Assembly: GCF_036010665.1 (NCBI RefSeq)
Contig: NZ_CP108581.1
Span: 3,515,501 to 3,579,500 of the forward strand
Reading direction: 5' to 3'
DNA: 64,000 bases
Origin: Microbispora sp. NBC_01189
Lineage (GTDB): Bacteria; Actinomycetota; Actinomycetes; Streptosporangiales; Streptosporangiaceae
Shown here: positions 47,696 through 56,484 of the stretch, one piece after another
How the letters are laid out: each line of letters begins with the position of its first letter
Numbering within the stretch: the stretch's first letter is position 1
Translations under genes and position numbers: made by a program
The notes under the pieces: model-generated
Database searches by the model: none
What the model saw: the letters and a program-made list of their open reading frames with translations, nothing else
Told to the model about the DNA's origin: nothing

Positions 47696-48648
47696 GAGTG
47701 CTCGTCACCGGTGGCGCCGGCTTCATCGGCTCCCACTACGTCCGGATGGCCGCCGCCGAGACCGATGACAAGATCACCGTGTTGGACGCGCTCACGTACG
47801 CGGGCAACCAGGCGAATCTGGAGTCCGTGTCAGGGGGCTTCGACTTCGTGCGCGGCGATATCTGCGACGCGGAACTGCTGGCGCACGTGGTGCCCGGCCA
47901 CGACCTTGTGATCAACTTCGCCGCCGAATCCCATGTCGACAGGTCGATCGCGGGCGCCGCGCCGTTCGTGCGGACGAACGTCCTCGGCACGCAGACGCTG
48001 ATGCAGGCGTGCCTCGACGCGGGGATCGGGAAGGTCGTGCACGTCTCGACCGACGAGGTGTACGGGTCGATCGACTCCGGCTCGTGGGACGAGTCCGCGC
48101 CCCTGCGCCCGCGCTCGCCGTACGCGGCCGCGAAGGCGGGGGGAGACCTGGTCGCCCTGGCCTACGCGGTGACCTACGGGCTGCCGGTCTCCGTCACCCG
48201 GTGCGGCAACAACTACGGGCCCTACCAGTATCCGGAAAAGGTGATCCCCCTCTTCGTCACCCACCTGCTGGAGGGGCTGAAGGTCCCCCTCTACGGCGAC
48301 GGGGGCAACGTCAGGGACTGGATCCACGTCGACGACCACTGCCGGGCGATCCGGCTCGTGACCGAGGTCGGGCAGCCGGGTGAGGTCTACCACGTCGCCG
48401 GCACGGCGGAGCTGACGAACCTGCGGCTCACCGAGAAGCTGCTCGCCGCGCTCGGGGCGGAGTGGGACAGGGTCGAGCGGGTGCCCGACCGCAAGGGCCA
48501 CGACCGCCGCTACTCCCTGGACGACACGAAGCTGCGTGCCCTGGGATACGTTCCCCGGATCGGCTTCGACGAGGGGCTCGCCGACACCGTCCGCTGGTAC
48601 GCCGACAACGCGGGCTGGTGGCGCCCCCTCAAGCAGGCCCGGCCCTGA
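47692..48648 (+). CDS. rmlB: dTDP-glucose 4,6-dehydratase
   Basis: A 318-residue extended SDR enzyme. NAD site VTGGAGFIGSHYVRM; DRSIAGAAPFVRTNVLGTQT; the catalytic STDEVYGSID with Thr-Asp-Glu; and YAAAKAGGD with Tyr-x3-Lys. Also RCGNNYGPYQYPEKVIPLFV and RDWIHVDDHCRAI. It forms dTDP-4-keto-6-deoxyglucose. The start overlaps rmlA by four bases (ATGA), so translation is coupled. Confidence 0.93.
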   Translation: MRVLVTGGAGFIGSHYVRMAAAETDDKITVLDALTYAGNQANLESVSGGFDFVRGDICDAELLAHVVPGHDLVINFAAESHVDRSIAGAAPFVRTNVLGTQTLMQACLDAGIGKVVHVSTDEVYGSIDSGSWDESAPLRPRSPYAAAKAGGDLVALAYAVTYGLPVSVTRCGNNYGPYQYPEKVIPLFVTHLLEGLKVPLYGDGGNVRDWIHVDDHCRAIRLVTEVGQPGEVYHVAGTAELTNLRLTEKLLAALGAEWDRVERVPDRKGHDRRYSLDDTKLRALGYVPRIGFDEGLADTVRWYADNAGWWRPLKQARP

Positions 48649-48694
48649 CACCGACGACGACACGGCACGACCGAGCACCCCGAGAGCGAACCTG

Positions 48695-49555
48695 ATGACC
48701 CCCCGATGGATGATCACCGGTGCCGGCGGCATGCTCGGCGGCGCCCTGGTCGCCGTGTTGCGGACCGGACGGCACGAGGTCGTGCCGCTGGACCGCGCCC
48801 GGCTGGACCTGCGCGACCCGGCGGCCGTGCGGCTGGCCGTCCGCGAACTGCGGCCGGACGTGGTGGTGAACTGCGCCGGCTGGACCGCCGTCGACGACGC
48901 GGAGACCCACGAGGAGGAGGCGCTCGCCGTCAACGGCGGCGCCGTCCAGGTCCTCGCCCAGGCCTGCGGCGAGGTGGGCGCGCGGCTCGTGCAGCCGTCC
49001 ACCGACTACGTCTTCGACGGCACCGGGCGGCTGCCGTACGCGGAGGACGCGCCGACGGCTCCGCTGAACGCCTACGGGCGCACCAAGCTGGCGGGGGAGC
49101 AGGCGGTCCTCAAGACGCTGCCCGACTCCGGCCACGTCGTGCGCACAGCGTGGTTGTACGGCGGGACCGGCGCGAGCTTCGTCCGCACCATGATCCGGCT
49201 GGCGCGCGAGCGGCCCGTCGTCGACGTGGTGGACGACCAGATCGGCCAGCCGACCTGGACGGACGACCTGGCCCGCCAGATCATCCGGATGATCGAGGCC
49301 GACGCGCCCCCCGGCGTCTACCACGGCACCAGCTCCGCCAGCACCTCCTGGCACGGCCTGGCCCGCGAGGTCTTCACGCTGCTCGGCGCCGACCCGGACC
49401 GGGTGCGTCCGGTGGCCTCCACGGCCTTCCCGCGACCGGCTCGCCGGCCCGCCTTCGGCGTGCTCGGCCACGCCGCCTGGTCCCGGGCGGGGCTCGCGCC
49501 GATCCGCCACTGGCGGGACGCGCTGCACGCCGCCTGGCCCGCACTGGTGGTCTGA
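48695..49555 (+). CDS. rmlD: dTDP-4-dehydrorhamnose reductase
   Basis: A 286-residue SDR enzyme. NADPH site ITGAGGMLGGALVAVL; DVVVNCAGWTAVDDAETHEE; STDYVFDGTGRLPYAEDAPT; YGRTKLAGE with Tyr-x3-Lys; and DDQIGQPTWTDDLARQI. These are the standard RmlD motifs. It makes dTDP-L-rhamnose from the 4-keto intermediate, which normally needs RmlC (3,5-epimerase) first; no rmlC is found in this window. The next gene starts one base after its stop. Confidence 0.9.
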   Translation: MTPRWMITGAGGMLGGALVAVLRTGRHEVVPLDRARLDLRDPAAVRLAVRELRPDVVVNCAGWTAVDDAETHEEEALAVNGGAVQVLAQACGEVGARLVQPSTDYVFDGTGRLPYAEDAPTAPLNAYGRTKLAGEQAVLKTLPDSGHVVRTAWLYGGTGASFVRTMIRLARERPVVDVVDDQIGQPTWTDDLARQIIRMIEADAPPGVYHGTSSASTSWHGLAREVFTLLGADPDRVRPVASTAFPRPARRPAFGVLGHAAWSRAGLAPIRHWRDALHAAWPALVV

Positions 49556-49556
49556 C

Positions 49557-50843
49557 ATGTACCTGTCCGAGGCGCGAAGGGGAGACACGCCGGCCCCGGA
49601 GGAGCGGACGGCCGGACGACGTCCACTGCGGGTCGTCACGGGCAACGTCCTGGCGATCGGGATGGTCAGCCTGCTGACGGACGTCTCGTCCGAGATGGTC
49701 ACGGCGATCCTGCCGCTCTACCTCGTCTTCGGCCTGGGCATGAGCACGGTGCAGTTCGGGATGCTCGACGGGGTGTACACGGGCGCCACCGCCGTGCTGC
49801 GCCTCGCCGGGGGACACGTCGCGGACCGGTTCCGGCGGCGAAAGGCGGTCGCCGGAGCCGGCTACGCCCTTTCGGCGGTGACCAAGCTCGGATTCCTGCT
49901 GGCCGGCCGGTCGGCACCCCTCCTCGGGCTCGTCATCGGCGTCGACCGGGCGGGCAAGGGCCTGCGGACGGCCCCGCGTGACGCGATCATCTCGCTGAGC
50001 GCGCCGCCCGAGGCACAGGGCCGCGCCTTCGGCGTGCACCGCGCGCTCGACACCGCCGGGGCCCTCGCCGGTCCGCTCGTCGCCTTCGGCGTACTGGAAC
50101 TGGCGCTCAACTCCTATGACGCCGTCTTCTTCACCAGCTTCTGCGTGGCCGTTCTCGGCGTGCTGGTGCTCGTGCTGTTCGTCCGGGAGCCGGACGGGGT
50201 GGTGCGCGGGCGCCCGCGGGTCTCGCTGGCCCAGGCCACGGCGCTGCTCGGTCCCGGCCCCTTCCGGCGGGTGCTCCTCGCCGTCGTGCCGCTGTCGCTG
50301 ACGACGATCAGCGACGCCTTTCTCTATCTCCTCGTGCTGGAGCGGCTCGACGTCGCCGCGCGGTGGCTGCCGCTGCTGCCGGTCGCCGTGTCCGCGTCCT
50401 ATCTCCTCGCCGCCGTGCCCGCCGGCCGGCTCGCCGATCGTCTCGGCCGGTCGAAGGTCGTCCTCGGAGGGTACGGCGCGTTGCTCGGCTGCTACCTCCT
50501 GGTGCTCGCCGCGGACCATCCGGTGGCGTGCGTGGCCGTGCTGGTTCTCCGGGGGCTCGGCTACGCGGCCACGGACGGCGTGGTCAGCGCGCTCGTCGGG
50601 CCGCTCCTCCCCGAACGGCGCCGGGCCACCGGGCTCGCCGTCGTGCAGACCGGTCAGGCGCTCGCCGCGATGACCGCTTCCTGGATCTTCGGCGCCCTGT
50701 GGTCCTGGCTGGGGCCGCGGGCCGCCGTGGGCGTCATGGCGGCCGGGCTGACGATCACGCTCGTGGCCGCCTTCCTCGTTCTTCCCGCAGACAGGTCCCG
50801 CCGGACCACGAGACCACGAAATGGAGGTACCGGTGAAGAGTAG
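49557..50843 (+). CDS. MFS transporter in the polysaccharide operon
   Basis: A 428-residue protein with twelve predicted helices. Features of the family are VSLLTDVSSEMVTAILPLYL in the first helix, ADRFRRRKAVAGAGYALSAV between helices 2 and 3, DRAGKGLRTAPRDAIISLSA, and GRLADRLGRSKVVLGGYGAL in the second half. The GxxADRxxRR motif A is clear. The substrate is unknown; this subgroup with an ADRAGKGLRTAPRD segment is typically annotated only as MFS. Its place directly after rmlD suggests sugar or precursor export, or simple cotranscription. Confidence 0.85.
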   Translation: MYLSEARRGDTPAPEERTAGRRPLRVVTGNVLAIGMVSLLTDVSSEMVTAILPLYLVFGLGMSTVQFGMLDGVYTGATAVLRLAGGHVADRFRRRKAVAGAGYALSAVTKLGFLLAGRSAPLLGLVIGVDRAGKGLRTAPRDAIISLSAPPEAQGRAFGVHRALDTAGALAGPLVAFGVLELALNSYDAVFFTSFCVAVLGVLVLVLFVREPDGVVRGRPRVSLAQATALLGPGPFRRVLLAVVPLSLTTISDAFLYLLVLERLDVAARWLPLLPVAVSASYLLAAVPAGRLADRLGRSKVVLGGYGALLGCYLLVLAADHPVACVAVLVLRGLGYAATDGVVSALVGPLLPERRRATGLAVVQTGQALAAMTASWIFGALWSWLGPRAAVGVMAAGLTITLVAAFLVLPADRSRRTTRPRNGGTGEE

Positions 50844-50882
50844 ACATCGCGGTACGTCGTTCGGCCGCCGGAGGGCTGAGCG

Positions 50883-52028
50883 GTGACGCGTCTCGATCGC
50901 CTCCGCGCCGCCGACCCCGCCGCCGCCGATCTCGTCGACCGCATGGTCGCCCTGTCGATCCGCGGACTTCCTCCGGGGTACTCCGACGGAGAGTTCGTGT
51001 TCACCCGCCGCGGCCGGCGCGGACCCGACGGACGGTGGACGGCGGTGCCGGAGGGGCGCAGCCTCAGGTACAGCGCCATCGTCGCGCTTGGCGCCGCGGC
51101 CCTGCCGCAGGACGGGCAGCGCGCCGCGCTCGCCGGCGACACCACCCTCGACCTGGCCGGGCACCTGGTCAAGCGCCTGCCCGAGGTGACCGGACTCGGC
51201 GACGTGGCACTGATCTGCTGGGCCGCGGCCGAGAGCGGGCACGGCGACCTCGGCCTCGCCCTCACCCGGCTGGCCGAGGTCGAGGACGCCCTCGACGGGC
51301 CGGTCCCGACAGTCGAGGCCGCATGGGCGCTCTCCGCGCTGGCCGCGGCGACGGCGGCCGGCGAGACCTCCGGGCTCGGCGAACGCCTCCGGAAGGCTCG
51401 CGGGCGCCTCCTCGATGGGCTCGGCGACGACCGGCTCTACCGGCATGTGATCGGCTCCGCGCCCTGGTACCGGGCTCACGTCGGCTGCTTCGCCGACCAG
51501 GTCTACCCGCTGCAGGCCCTCGCCCGGCTGCACGTCGTGAGCGGCGGCGACCCTGAGGCGCTCGCCGCCGCCGAGCGCGTGGCGGCGGGCATCTGCGGGG
51601 TCCAGGGACCGCAGGGCCAGTGGTGGTGGCACTACGACGCCCGCACGGGTGAGGTGGTCGAGGGTTACCCGGTGTACAGCGTCCACCAGCTGTCCATGGC
51701 GCCGATGGCGTTGCTCGATCTCGCGGACGCGGGCGGCACGTCGTACCTCGACGCGATCCGTCTGGGGCTGGGCTGGATGACCGAGCGACCGGAGACCGGC
51801 GAGGAACTGATCGTCGAGGAGCTCGGCCTGACCTGGCGCAAGGCCGCCCGGGAGGATCCGCGCAAGCTCGTCAGAGGCGTACGCGCGATGTCCACGGCGG
51901 TCAGCAGGGGCACGCGGATCGGCGTGCTCGACAGGGTCTACCCGCCCGTCGCGGTCGACCACGAGTGCCGGCCGTACGAGCTGGGGTGGCTGCTCTACGC
52001 CTGGTTGTTCGAGGAGCTCGCGAAGTGA
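50883..52028 (+). CDS. Alpha/alpha-toroid protein of unknown function in the polysaccharide operon
   Basis: A 381-residue soluble protein starting at GTG 50883 with GGAGG upstream. It is made of helical pairs: RSLRYSAIVALGAAALPQDG, GDVALICWAAAESGHGDLGL, QVYPLQALARLHVVSGGDPE, GQWWWHYDARTGEVVEGYPV YSVHQLSMAPMALLDLADAG. The QWWWHYD..G.V...YPVYSVHQ block recalls prenyltransferase/squalene-cyclase-like and glycan-lyase-like toroids. It lacks the DxDD motif of cyclases. Overlap with the next gene (GTGA) shows coupling to the glycosyltransferase fusion. It may act on or bind the polymer or lipid carrier. Confidence 0.6.
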   Translation: MTRLDRLRAADPAAADLVDRMVALSIRGLPPGYSDGEFVFTRRGRRGPDGRWTAVPEGRSLRYSAIVALGAAALPQDGQRAALAGDTTLDLAGHLVKRLPEVTGLGDVALICWAAAESGHGDLGLALTRLAEVEDALDGPVPTVEAAWALSALAAATAAGETSGLGERLRKARGRLLDGLGDDRLYRHVIGSAPWYRAHVGCFADQVYPLQALARLHVVSGGDPEALAAAERVAAGICGVQGPQGQWWWHYDARTGEVVEGYPVYSVHQLSMAPMALLDLADAGGTSYLDAIRLGLGWMTERPETGEELIVEELGLTWRKAAREDPRKLVRGVRAMSTAVSRGTRIGVLDRVYPPVAVDHECRPYELGWLLYAWLFEELAK

Positions 52029-53782
52029 GGGCGCCCGCCGTGGTCTTCGGGACGCCGATCGATCCGCTCACGCTGCGGGACGCGGTGGAGCGGTGCGTGT
52101 CCGCCGTCGAGACGCGCTCGTTCCTGTCGATCGGCATGGTGAACGCGGCGAAGCTCGTGCACATGCGGGCGGAGCCGGAACTGCGGCGGTCCGTCGTCCA
52201 GTGCGACATGATCCTGGCCGACGGACAGGCGGTCGTGTGGGCCGCCCGGCTGCTCGGCCGGCCCCTGCCGGAGCGTGTGGCCGGCATCGACCTGTTCACG
52301 TCGCTGCTCGGGGAGAGCGAACGCCGCGGCCACCGGGTGTTCTTCCTCGGAGCGACCCGCGAGGTGCTCGACGCCCTGCTCGCCGAGATCCACCGGCGTC
52401 ACCCCGGTCTGGTCGTGGCCGGAGCGAGGGACGGCTACTTCCCGGACGAGGAGGCGGGCTCCGTGGCCGAGGAGATCCGCGCGGCGGGCACCGACCTGCT
52501 CTTCCTCGGCATGTCGTCACCCAGGAAGGAGAGGTTCGTCGAAGCCTGGGGCGAACGCACCGGCGCCAGCGTGGTGCACGGCGTGGGCGGCTCCTTCGAC
52601 GTGCTGGCGGGGGTCGTCAGGCGGGCTCCCCTGGCCTGGCAGCGGGCCGGGCTGGAGTGGCTCTACCGGCTGCTCCAGGAGCCCCGGCGACTCGGGCCGC
52701 GCTATCTCCGTACGAACGGGGCGTTCATCCGCATGACCGCGCTGGAGCGGTTGAGGGGGGCGAGCGCCGCGGCGCCGAGGCCCGCCAGGCCGGATCTGGA
52801 CGTCTCGGTCGTCGTGGTGACCTACCACAGCGCGGGTTATGTGACCGGATGCCTGAAGGCGGTGAACAGGGCGCTCGAACACGCGCGCGGCGAGGGAGTC
52901 ACGGGGGAGCTCGTCGTCGTCGACAACGCCTCCGGTGACGACACGGTGGACGTGGTGCGGGGGGCGGCGCCCGACGCCCGCGTCGTGGCCCGCGAGGAGA
53001 ACGACGGCTTCGCCGGGGGATGCCACGCCGGCGCCCGGATCGCGAGGGGCGGGCGTCTGCTGTTCGTCAACCCCGACGCGGAGTTGGAGCCCGGCGCGGT
53101 CGCCGCGCTGCTCGACGCGGCGCGGCGCCATCCTCGTGCCGGGATCATCGGCGGCAGGTGCGTCACCGAGAGCGGGGAGAGCGACCCCCGCTCGTGGTGG
53201 GGCCGGCCGACGCTGTGGTCGGCGCTCTGCTTCGGCCTGGGCCTGAGCACGGCCTTCCCCGGCCACCGGCTTCTCGACCCCGAGACGCCCCGGCCGTGGG
53301 CCGGCCCCGCGCCGGGCGGCGCTCCGGAGGAGTTCGCCGTGCCGATCGTCACGGGGGCGATGATGCTGGTGGACCGGCACGCCTGGGACGAGCTCGGCGG
53401 GTTCGACCGCGCGTTCTTCATGTACGGCGAGGACGCCGACCTGTGCCTGCGAGCGGCGCGAACGGGCTACCGCCCGATGGTCACCTCCACGGCGGCGTTC
53501 GTCCACCCGGGCGGCCTGTCGTCGAGCAGCCTGCGCAAGCAGGTCATGCTGCACACGGGGAAGGTCAGCCTGATCCGGCGGCACTTCCCCCCGGGCGCGC
53601 GGTGGGTGGCGGTCCTGCTGCTGAAGTCGGGAGTGCTCCTGCGGGCGGTGCTGAGCAGATGGATGAGCCCGCCCGACGCGGCCAGGCAGGGCCGTCCCAC
53701 GTCGCGGCGGGACGACTGGCGCGCGCTGTGGGCCGCCAGGGCGCAGTGGACGCGGGGATGGCCGTCCCGATCGTCGTCATGA
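52025..53782 (+). CDS. Fusion of WecG/TagA/CpsF glycosyltransferase and GT2 glycosyltransferase
   Basis: A 585-residue protein starting at GTG 52025, overlapping the previous stop. Residues 1-245 are GT26 (WecG/TagA/CpsF): VVFGTPIDPLTLRDAVERCV, CDMILADGQAVVWAARLLGR, GIDLFTSLL, RVFFLGATREVLDALL, then LFLGMSSPRKERFVEAWGER and GVGGSFDVLAGVVRRAPLAW. Residues about 258-500 are a GT2 family transferase with VSVVVVTYHSAGYVTGCLKA, VDNASGDDTVDVV, a DxD-like FVNPDAELE, and GGFDRAFFMYGEDADLCLRA. The two active sites should add two sugars to the lipid-linked unit, in sequence. GT26 enzymes add N-acetyl-mannosamine(uronate) or glucose-type sugars. Confidence 0.9.
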   Translation: MRAPAVVFGTPIDPLTLRDAVERCVSAVETRSFLSIGMVNAAKLVHMRAEPELRRSVVQCDMILADGQAVVWAARLLGRPLPERVAGIDLFTSLLGESERRGHRVFFLGATREVLDALLAEIHRRHPGLVVAGARDGYFPDEEAGSVAEEIRAAGTDLLFLGMSSPRKERFVEAWGERTGASVVHGVGGSFDVLAGVVRRAPLAWQRAGLEWLYRLLQEPRRLGPRYLRTNGAFIRMTALERLRGASAAAPRPARPDLDVSVVVVTYHSAGYVTGCLKAVNRALEHARGEGVTGELVVVDNASGDDTVDVVRGAAPDARVVAREENDGFAGGCHAGARIARGGRLLFVNPDAELEPGAVAALLDAARRHPRAGIIGGRCVTESGESDPRSWWGRPTLWSALCFGLGLSTAFPGHRLLDPETPRPWAGPAPGGAPEEFAVPIVTGAMMLVDRHAWDELGGFDRAFFMYGEDADLCLRAARTGYRPMVTSTAAFVHPGGLSSSSLRKQVMLHTGKVSLIRRHFPPGARWVAVLLLKSGVLLRAVLSRWMSPPDAARQGRPTSRRDDWRALWAARAQWTRGWPSRSSS

Positions 53783-53811
53783 CCGGCCTCCGAGACGCCG
53801 GCGGGACGGCG

Positions 53812-54663
53812 CTAGCGACTGCTGTCGTCCCTGAGCCAGGTGGTGAAGTCCCCGCGCCGTACGGCACGGCGGGCGCGGGTGCGGGCGAGCAGGGTCACCG
53901 CGAGGAACACGGCGAGGTGGGGGACCAGCCGGGGGGAGCGGGCCATGCCCACGAGATCGCGCACACCGGTCCGCGCGCGCGCCGTCTGCCCGCCCGAACC
54001 TCCGTCCAGCTCCGCCACGCCGGTCACCGCGCGGACCCGCCGGCGGATCAGGTCGCCGAGGGTGCGCGGCGGGTGGACCACGACCCTCGCCGTCCCCGTC
54101 ACGGCCCGCTCGCCCGGCTGGAACGCCAGGGAGGCCGCCAGGTCGTCGGCCATCACAGCGGGAAGGGCGTCGAGCCGCGCCTGGCCCTTCTCGTTCACGG
54201 CGATGACGCCCCGGCCGAACAGCCCCGCCCGGACCTCGGGCAGGCGGCTCCAGACGGCGTAGTAGGAACGCACCGGCCAGGGCCGGTCCGCCAGCGGGAG
54301 CGCGCGCTCGGGGGCCGTGGCGAGGATGCCGTCGCCCCTCAGCGTGGCGCACATCGCCCGCGCGTCGGCCGTGCCGAGTTCGACGTCGGCGTCCACGTAG
54401 AGGATCGGGAAGACGCCGGCCGCGGCGGCCCCCATGCGCAGCGCCTCGCGCTTGGACGGCACGGGTGTCTCCAGCACGCGGACCCCCGGGAAAGCGCGGG
54501 CGACGTCCGCGGTACCGTCCGTGCAGCCGTTGGCGACCACGACGACGTCCATCTCACCCGGCCCGGCGTCACGGAGCAGCCCGGACAGCAGGCGCCCGAT
54601 CACGGTGGCCTCGTTGTGGGCCGGGACGACGACGGTCATGGTGGCCAGAACGGTCTCGGTCAT
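53812..54663 (-). CDS. GT2-family glycosyltransferase (opposite strand)
   Basis: A 283-residue protein. N-terminal GT-A fold: MTVVVPAHNEATVIGRLLSG, VVVVANGCTDGTADVARAFP, VPSKREALRMGAAAAG, LYVDADVEL (DxD at about residue 94), and a later MADDLAASLAFQPGERAV. A hydrophobic segment near the C-terminus (VPHLAVFLAVTLLARTRA) may be a membrane helix. It is the only gene of the cluster on the minus strand between two plus-strand genes and is separated by 36-base gaps, so it has its own promoter or is a later insertion. Confidence 0.85.
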   Translation of the reverse strand: MTETVLATMTVVVPAHNEATVIGRLLSGLLRDAGPGEMDVVVVANGCTDGTADVARAFPGVRVLETPVPSKREALRMGAAAAGVFPILYVDADVELGTADARAMCATLRGDGILATAPERALPLADRPWPVRSYYAVWSRLPEVRAGLFGRGVIAVNEKGQARLDALPAVMADDLAASLAFQPGERAVTGTARVVVHPPRTLGDLIRRRVRAVTGVAELDGGSGGQTARARTGVRDLVGMARSPRLVPHLAVFLAVTLLARTRARRAVRRGDFTTWLRDDSSR

Positions 54664-54698
54664 GGACCGGATTATTCACCGAACATCCGAGGAGCGGC

Positions 54699-55298
54699 AT
54701 GACTACCGAGGAACCCGTTATCGCCCCTTCGGCGGACGTCGACCCGAGCGCCGTCATCGGCCGGGGGACCAGGGTCTGGCATCTCGCGCAGGTCCGCGAG
54801 AAGGCGCGGACAGGCGTCTCCTGCGTTCTCGGGCGGGGAGCGTACGTCGGCCCCGGCGTCGTGCTCGGCGACAACGTGAAGCTCCAGAACTACGCGCTCG
54901 TCTACGAGCCCGCGGTGCTGGAGGACGGTGTCTTCATCGGCCCGGCGGCCGTGCTGACCAACGATCTCTACCCGCGCTCGGCCGACACGACCGGACGGCT
55001 CAAGCGCGACGGCGACTGGGAGGCCCTCGGCGTCGAGGTGCGGGAGGGGGCGGCCGTCGGAGCGCGGGCCGTGATCGTCGCCGGGCGGACGATCGGCCGG
55101 TACGCGCTGGTCGCCGCCGGCGCGGTGGTGACCCGGGACGTGCCCGACTTCGCGCTGGTCGCGGGCAACCCGGCGCGGCGGATCGGATGGGTCGGACGAG
55201 CGGGCCGGCCGCTCGCCGAGTCTCCGGACGGCGGATGGATCTGTCCGGAGACGGGCGAGCGGTATGTGGAGGACGCGGGATTGCTCGCGCCTGCCTGA
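54699..55298 (+). CDS. Left-handed beta-helix N-acetyltransferase (WlbB/WbpD-like)
   Basis: A 199-residue protein. The ATG at 54699 has GAGGAG upstream. Hexapeptide repeats run through the chain: IGRGTRVWHLAQVREKARTG, CVLGRGAYVGPGVVLGDNVK LQNY, GVFIGPAAVLTND, EGAAVGARAVIVAGRTIG and AAGAVVTRDVPDFALVAGNP. The HLAQVRE and GNPAR motifs are those of UDP-3-amino-sugar N-acetyltransferases (WlbB/WbpD), which acetylate the 3-amino group of UDP-amino-uronic acids. It fits with the Gfo/Idh oxidoreductase and DegT aminotransferase further downstream. Confidence 0.85.
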   Translation: MTTEEPVIAPSADVDPSAVIGRGTRVWHLAQVREKARTGVSCVLGRGAYVGPGVVLGDNVKLQNYALVYEPAVLEDGVFIGPAAVLTNDLYPRSADTTGRLKRDGDWEALGVEVREGAAVGARAVIVAGRTIGRYALVAAGAVVTRDVPDFALVAGNPARRIGWVGRAGRPLAESPDGGWICPETGERYVEDAGLLAPA

Positions 55299-55337
55299 AC
55301 AGGCGCCCCTTGGGGCGGAAAGCGGAGAAGTGACGAT

Positions 55338-56351
55338 ATGAGCACGCGGACGCGTCTGGTGGCCCTGGCGGTCGCGGCGGTCCTCCTGGCGGTGGCGGCG
55401 TGGGTCTACATGGCCCGTGCGGCGGAGAGGGTGCGGCAGGAGGAGACGACGGCCGCGACATCCGCCGGGCCCGGCCGCGTCGACCTCGACCGGCCCGGCC
55501 GGTTGGTGTTCGTGACCGCCGGGGCGGGTGGCGGCAAGGTGGCCTCCACCGGTCTGCCGTCCGGTCCGGTCCCCGCCGACGGGCCGCGGGAGGTGTCGGG
55601 GCTGGAATGCGTGCGCTTCTACAGCGTGGCCGGCTCCGGCGTCTGCCTGACGGCGGTGCGCGCGGCGGTGGCGAGGTTCTACGCGGTCGTCGTGGACAGC
55701 CGGTTGAAGGAGACGCGGCGGATCGAGCTGCCCGGGGCGCCGAGCCGGGCCCGCGTGTCGCCGTCCGGCCGCATGGTCTCCTGGACGGTCTTCGTCAAGG
55801 GGGACTCCTACGCCGGTCTGGGCTTCTCGACCCGGACCGGTGTGCTCGACACCAGGACCGGCGCCCTGGTCGAGAACCTGGAGAAGTTCACGCTGGTGAT
55901 GGACGGTAAGGCGCATCGGGCGGCCGACCTGAACTACTGGGGGGTCACCTTCGATCGGGACGACAACCGCTTCTACGCGACGGTGTCGTCCGGGAGCTCC
56001 ACCTACCTGGTGCGGGGCGACTTCGCGAAGCGCCGGATGGAGACGGTGCGCGAGAACGTCGAGTGCCCGTCGCTGTCCCCGGACGGGACGCGGGTCGTCT
56101 ACAAGAAGCGGGTCGCCGACGGCACCTCGATCTGGCGGCTGCACGTCCTCGATCTGCGCGGCGGACGCGACGTCGAACTCGCCGAGACCGCCTCCGTCGA
56201 CGACCAGGCGGCCTGGCTCGACGACCACGACGTGATGTACGCGCGCGTACGCGGCGAGAACACCACCGACGTCTACGCCGTGCCCGCCGACGGCTCCGGG
56301 ACGCCGCGTCCGCTCCTGCGCGACGCCCGCTCCCCCGCGGTGGCGGGGTGA
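55338..56351 (+). CDS. Membrane-anchored TolB-like beta-propeller protein
   Basis: A 337-residue protein with one N-terminal helix (LVALAVAAVLLAVAAWVYMA, residues 7-27) and an outside domain. The domain has repeats with the TolB/WD40-like pattern: RIELPGAPSRARVSPSGRMV SWTVF, YWGVTFDRDDNRFYATVSSG, NVECPSLSPDGTRVVYKKRV, ASVDDQAAWLDDHDVMYARV and TTDVYAVPADGSG. Proteins like this often lie next to the large DUF4082 protein in actinomycete polysaccharide clusters. The role is unknown, perhaps assembly at the outer membrane face. Confidence 0.7.
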   Translation: MSTRTRLVALAVAAVLLAVAAWVYMARAAERVRQEETTAATSAGPGRVDLDRPGRLVFVTAGAGGGKVASTGLPSGPVPADGPREVSGLECVRFYSVAGSGVCLTAVRAAVARFYAVVVDSRLKETRRIELPGAPSRARVSPSGRMVSWTVFVKGDSYAGLGFSTRTGVLDTRTGALVENLEKFTLVMDGKAHRAADLNYWGVTFDRDDNRFYATVSSGSSTYLVRGDFAKRRMETVRENVECPSLSPDGTRVVYKKRVADGTSIWRLHVLDLRGGRDVELAETASVDDQAAWLDDHDVMYARVRGENTTDVYAVPADGSGTPRPLLRDARSPAVAG

Positions 56352-56353
56352 GT

Positions 56354-56369
56354 GATGGATCGATCCATC
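56354..56369. promoter_or_regulatory. Perfect 16-bp palindrome upstream of the DUF4082 gene
   Basis: GATGGATCGATCCATC is fully self-complementary. It lies two bases after the previous stop and 115 bp before the start of the giant secreted protein, in a 130-bp gap that is the longest break in this operon. It could be an operator or a short hairpin. Confidence 0.45.
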
Positions 56370-56484
56370 TTGTCTGTGACGCAGGTAAACCAACGTGGCT
56401 GAGGTGGCGTCGATTATGTGGGTTTTCTCTGGTGCACGTCCGGCGTTCGATGCGCCCGCGGCACCTACTCCGTAAGGAACGTCA

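Noticed and set aside
49374-51962. 862-codon minus-strand frame across the MFS and toroid genes
   Set aside because: It is a shadow frame with no domain pattern; the plus-strand genes have motifs, ribosome sites and operon spacing.
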